Below are positions 62,002 to 64,000 of a stretch of 64,000 nt of DNA, piece by piece (position 1 is the stretch's first letter; each line of letters starts with the position of its first letter). Source of the stretch: CBDDEI01 sp965226775 (GTDB taxonomy: Bacteria; Chloroflexota; Dehalococcoidia; SHYD01); assembly GCA_965226775.1 (NCBI GenBank), contig CBDDEI010000002.1:868001-932000 (forward strand). Direction: 5' to 3'. Position numbers and translations under genes: made by a program. Below the pieces are notes generated by a model that saw only the letters and a program-made list of their open reading frames with translations, was not told the origin of the DNA and did not search any database.

Positions 62002-62874
62002 ATGGGTTATAAGGTGAGTGATGTCTTTTATCGGAGTCCTCTTTTGTATCAGCTAGGGTGGTTTTCCACGGCCCGGGGACCGGGCTCTCGTGAGTTGCTG
62101 CGCGCCGCCTGGGAGGCGATCCAGCGAGGCGAGCTTGAGGCTCAGATAGCCTACGTTTTCTGCAACCGGGAACGTGGCGAGTCTCCGGAGACGGATGCAT
62201 TCCTAGACCAAGTAGAGAGCTACGGCGTCCCGCTGGTAACCCTATCCTTCAGCAAGTTCCGGCGCGAGCACGAAGGGCGCGGGATGGGCTTCGATGGCAG
62301 CACCTTTGCTCCTTGGCGAGAAAGCTATGACAAGGCCGCGGCGAACGCGTTGCGGGGCTACTCTGCCGAACTGGCGGTGCTGGCTGGGTACATGCTGGTA
62401 ATGTCACCAGCGCTAGGCCAAGCGTTCCCATTTATCAATATGCATCCAGCAGCGCCGGGGGGGCCCGTAGGAACCTGGCAGCAGGTCATCTGGCAGCTTA
62501 TTGACCAGCGGGCGGCAGAGTCCGGTATTTTCATGCACGCTGCCACGCCCGAGCTAGACCTAGGGCCCGTGGCGACCTACTGCCGCTACTCGCTGCGGAC
62601 GCCGGCGCTGGAGCCGCTGTGGGCGGCCCTAGGCGATGCGTCCAGTAAGGCAATCCAAGCTGCCCAGGGCGAGGAGCATCCGCTGTTCAAGGCGATCCGG
62701 CAAGAGGGAGCCACGCGGGAGCTACCGTTCATCCTGGCGACGCTGAAGGCCTTCTGCAGCAGCGGCCTGGCGGTGCGGGACTATCAGGTGATCGACAACG
62801 CGGGACGTGCGGTTACCGCAATGGATCTGACCGAGCAAGTGGAGACGGCGCTGGGAGTGTGGCCGAAGGCGTAG
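62002..62874 (+). CDS. Formyltransferase (PurN-like)
   Basis: 290 residues from the ATG at 62002 (an upstream frame to 61939 lies in the pyrD leader). The formyltransferase core has VFCNRERGESPETDAFL and the NMHPAAPGG motif with the catalytic Asn-x-His, and the aspartate is in TPELDLGPVATY. GAR transformylase (PurN) is the natural guess, but the protein is about 80 residues longer than PurN and has an additional C-terminal part, so another 10-formyl-THF-dependent reaction is possible. Confidence 0.8.
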   Translation: MGYKVSDVFYRSPLLYQLGWFSTARGPGSRELLRAAWEAIQRGELEAQIAYVFCNRERGESPETDAFLDQVESYGVPLVTLSFSKFRREHEGRGMGFDGSTFAPWRESYDKAAANALRGYSAELAVLAGYMLVMSPALGQAFPFINMHPAAPGGPVGTWQQVIWQLIDQRAAESGIFMHAATPELDLGPVATYCRYSLRTPALEPLWAALGDASSKAIQAAQGEEHPLFKAIRQEGATRELPFILATLKAFCSSGLAVRDYQVIDNAGRAVTAMDLTEQVETALGVWPKA

Positions 62875-62894
62875 GGAGGGCTTTGCGGGGCGGC

Positions 62895-63113
62895 CTAGAA
62901 GATAACGCGCAAGAGGCTCAGGAGACCAATAACGCAGAAGAGCACGCCCAAGAGGGGGAAGAGCACCTTGGGAACGCCCTCCTGCTCACTTGTATATTTA
63001 GCGCGCCAGAGCAGACGGTTAATCTTGGCGGTGCCGGCGCTTAAGAAATCACGAAAGATGATGAGGGCTAGCCCCATCGTCAGAGTGTACATACCGTAGA
63101 GTAGATCGTCCAT
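62895..63113 (-). CDS. Small membrane protein, unknown
   Basis: 72 residues with two hydrophobic helices (MYTLTMGLALIIFRDFLSAG near 8-27; FPLLGVLFCVIGLLSLLRVIF near the C-terminus) and a short basic middle (NRLLWRAKY). 32 bp after clpX on the same strand, perhaps co-transcribed. No family recognised. Confidence 0.65.
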   Translation of the reverse strand: MDDLLYGMYTLTMGLALIIFRDFLSAGTAKINRLLWRAKYTSEQEGVPKVLFPLLGVLFCVIGLLSLLRVIF

Positions 63114-63145
63114 GGGGATGAGCTATAGGGCAGGGTGAGCCAGGA

Positions 63146-64000
63146 CTAAGCGGGCGCTTCCTCGACCTCGTCGTCTAGGCTCTCTTGCTGGCGGTGGCTT
63201 CGGGTGACCAGGAGCGGCGGTTTGCGGTGAGTGATGGTTTCCGCACCCACAATGCACTTTTCGATGTCGCCGCGGGAGGGTATCTCGTACATGATGTCCA
63301 GCAGGGTCTCTTCTATGATGGCCCGCAGGCCGCGAGCGCCGGTCTTGTGCTCCAGGGCAGCGGCGGCGGCAGCTTGGAGACCCTCTTCCGTCACGGAGAG
63401 CTCCACCTGATCCATAGAGAAGAGGCGCTGGTACTGCTTCACCAGGGCGTTCTTAGGCTCCACCAACACGCGAACTAGGGCTTCGACACTCAGCTGATCC
63501 AGCGCCGCCACGGTGGTAAGACGTCCCACGAACTCAGGGATAAGACCGTACTCCAGCAGATCCTCCGGCGTTACCTGCGCCAGGAGCGTTCGGACATCCT
63601 CATCCTCTTGGTTTGCCGGGGCTGCCTTGAAGCCGAGGGCAGAGGTGCCGAGCCGGCGGCGGACGATGTTTTCCAGCCCTTCGAATGCGCCGCCGCAGAT
63701 AAAGAGCACGTTAGCGGTGTTGAGCTGCAGAAAGTCCTGATGGGGATGCTTGCGCCCGCCCTGAGGCGGCACGTTGGCAATACAGCCCTCTATGATCTTC
63801 AGAAGCGCCTGTTGCACACCCTCTCCGGAAACGTCCCGTGTGATGGAGGGGTTAGCGCTCTTGCGGGTAATCTTATCGATCTCGTCTATGTAGATGATGC
63901 CGCGCTCCGCGCGGGAGACATCAAAGTCTGCCGCTTGAATGAGGCGGAGCAGGATATTCTCCACGTCCTCGCCAACGTAGCCGGCTTCGGTGAGCGAAGT
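63146..64000 (-). CDS. clpX: ATP-dependent protease ATPase subunit ClpX, 5' partial
   Basis: The reading frame runs off the right edge of the window; only the C-terminal 284 codons are present. ClpX hallmarks are TEAGYVGEDVENIL, GIIYIDEIDKITRKS (Walker B), ITRDVSGEGVQQALLKI and GLIPEFVGRLTT with the sensor region. The Walker A and the N-terminal zinc domain are outside. The frame has an alternative GTG at 63964, but it is internal. Confidence 0.95.
   Translation of the reverse strand, partial: TSLTEAGYVGEDVENILLRLIQAADFDVSRAERGIIYIDEIDKITRKSANPSITRDVSGEGVQQALLKIIEGCIANVPPQGGRKHPHQDFLQLNTANVLFICGGAFEGLENIVRRRLGTSALGFKAAPANQEDEDVRTLLAQVTPEDLLEYGLIPEFVGRLTTVAALDQLSVEALVRVLVEPKNALVKQYQRLFSMDQVELSVTEEGLQAAAAAALEHKTGARGLRAIIEETLLDIMYEIPSRGDIEKCIVGAETITHRKPPLLVTRSHRQQESLDDEVEEAPA

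Overview
This window reads as a chromosomal segment of an aerobic, GC-rich bacterium, most plausibly a Chloroflexota member of the Dehalococcoidia/SAR202 type. The hints are a dnaJ-hspR-clp heat-shock operon with a HAIR-like operator, a caa3-type oxidase locus with a fused CtaA-CtaB, a scattered set of degradation genes (Rieske oxygenase, bicupins, LigJ-like amidohydrolase, hydantoinase, PPOX-fold protein), and many short palindromic repeats. The taxonomic placement is inference; no rRNA gene is present. Both window edges cut genes: amt at the left and clpX at the right.

Layout. 1-12 kb: amt-glnB nitrogen pair, ispH, a hyuA-hyuB hydantoinase locus (hyuB has two frameshifts, and a P-loop remnant sits between the genes), a PmbA/TldE-like gene, a HEAT-repeat protein, a class V aminotransferase and a zinc alcohol dehydrogenase. 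Two related non-autonomous inverted-repeat elements lie at 1.7-2.5 and 8.6-9.0 kb. 12-18.4 kb, minus strand: an LCP cell-wall ligase, then an operon of a cysteinyl-tRNA synthetase fused to a family 2 glycosyltransferase, a frameshifted alpha/beta hydrolase and an MFS exporter.

18.8-31 kb is the accessory region. It holds two decayed genes (an unknown family and a NYN-domain nuclease), a 1014-residue N6-adenine methyltransferase, an intact small PD-(D/E)XK nuclease next to a shattered Dam-type methyltransferase, a convergent overlapping pair of Gp37/Gp68 three-Cys-motif protein and TcmP, and dispersed repeat clusters. A SIMPL lipoprotein and a LigJ-like amidohydrolase lie within it.

31-47 kb: the dnaJ-hspR-clpC operon, a secreted dienelactone hydrolase-like lipoprotein, a TatA-like protein with a C-terminal zinc ribbon, a rhodanese, signal peptidase I, an SH3-like lipoprotein, two MFS transporters, a PPOX-fold protein, tRNA-Lys, two tandem bicupin paralogues and an AAA+ ATPase. 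47-51 kb: an oligopeptide-type ABC binding lipoprotein and a Rieske oxygenase alpha subunit. 51-58 kb: the ctaAB-ctaC-ctaD-ctaE-ctaF-ctaG respiratory operon. 58-64 kb: core genes acpP, nusB, fabD, rpmF, yceD and pyrD, a PurN-like formyltransferase, a small membrane protein and partial clpX.

The features most worth a second look are the CysRS-glycosyltransferase fusion, the nuclease with a broken partner methyltransferase, the overlapping Gp37/Gp68-TcmP pair, the TatA-zinc ribbon protein, and a mobile element inserted so that its target duplication keeps the ispH stop codon.
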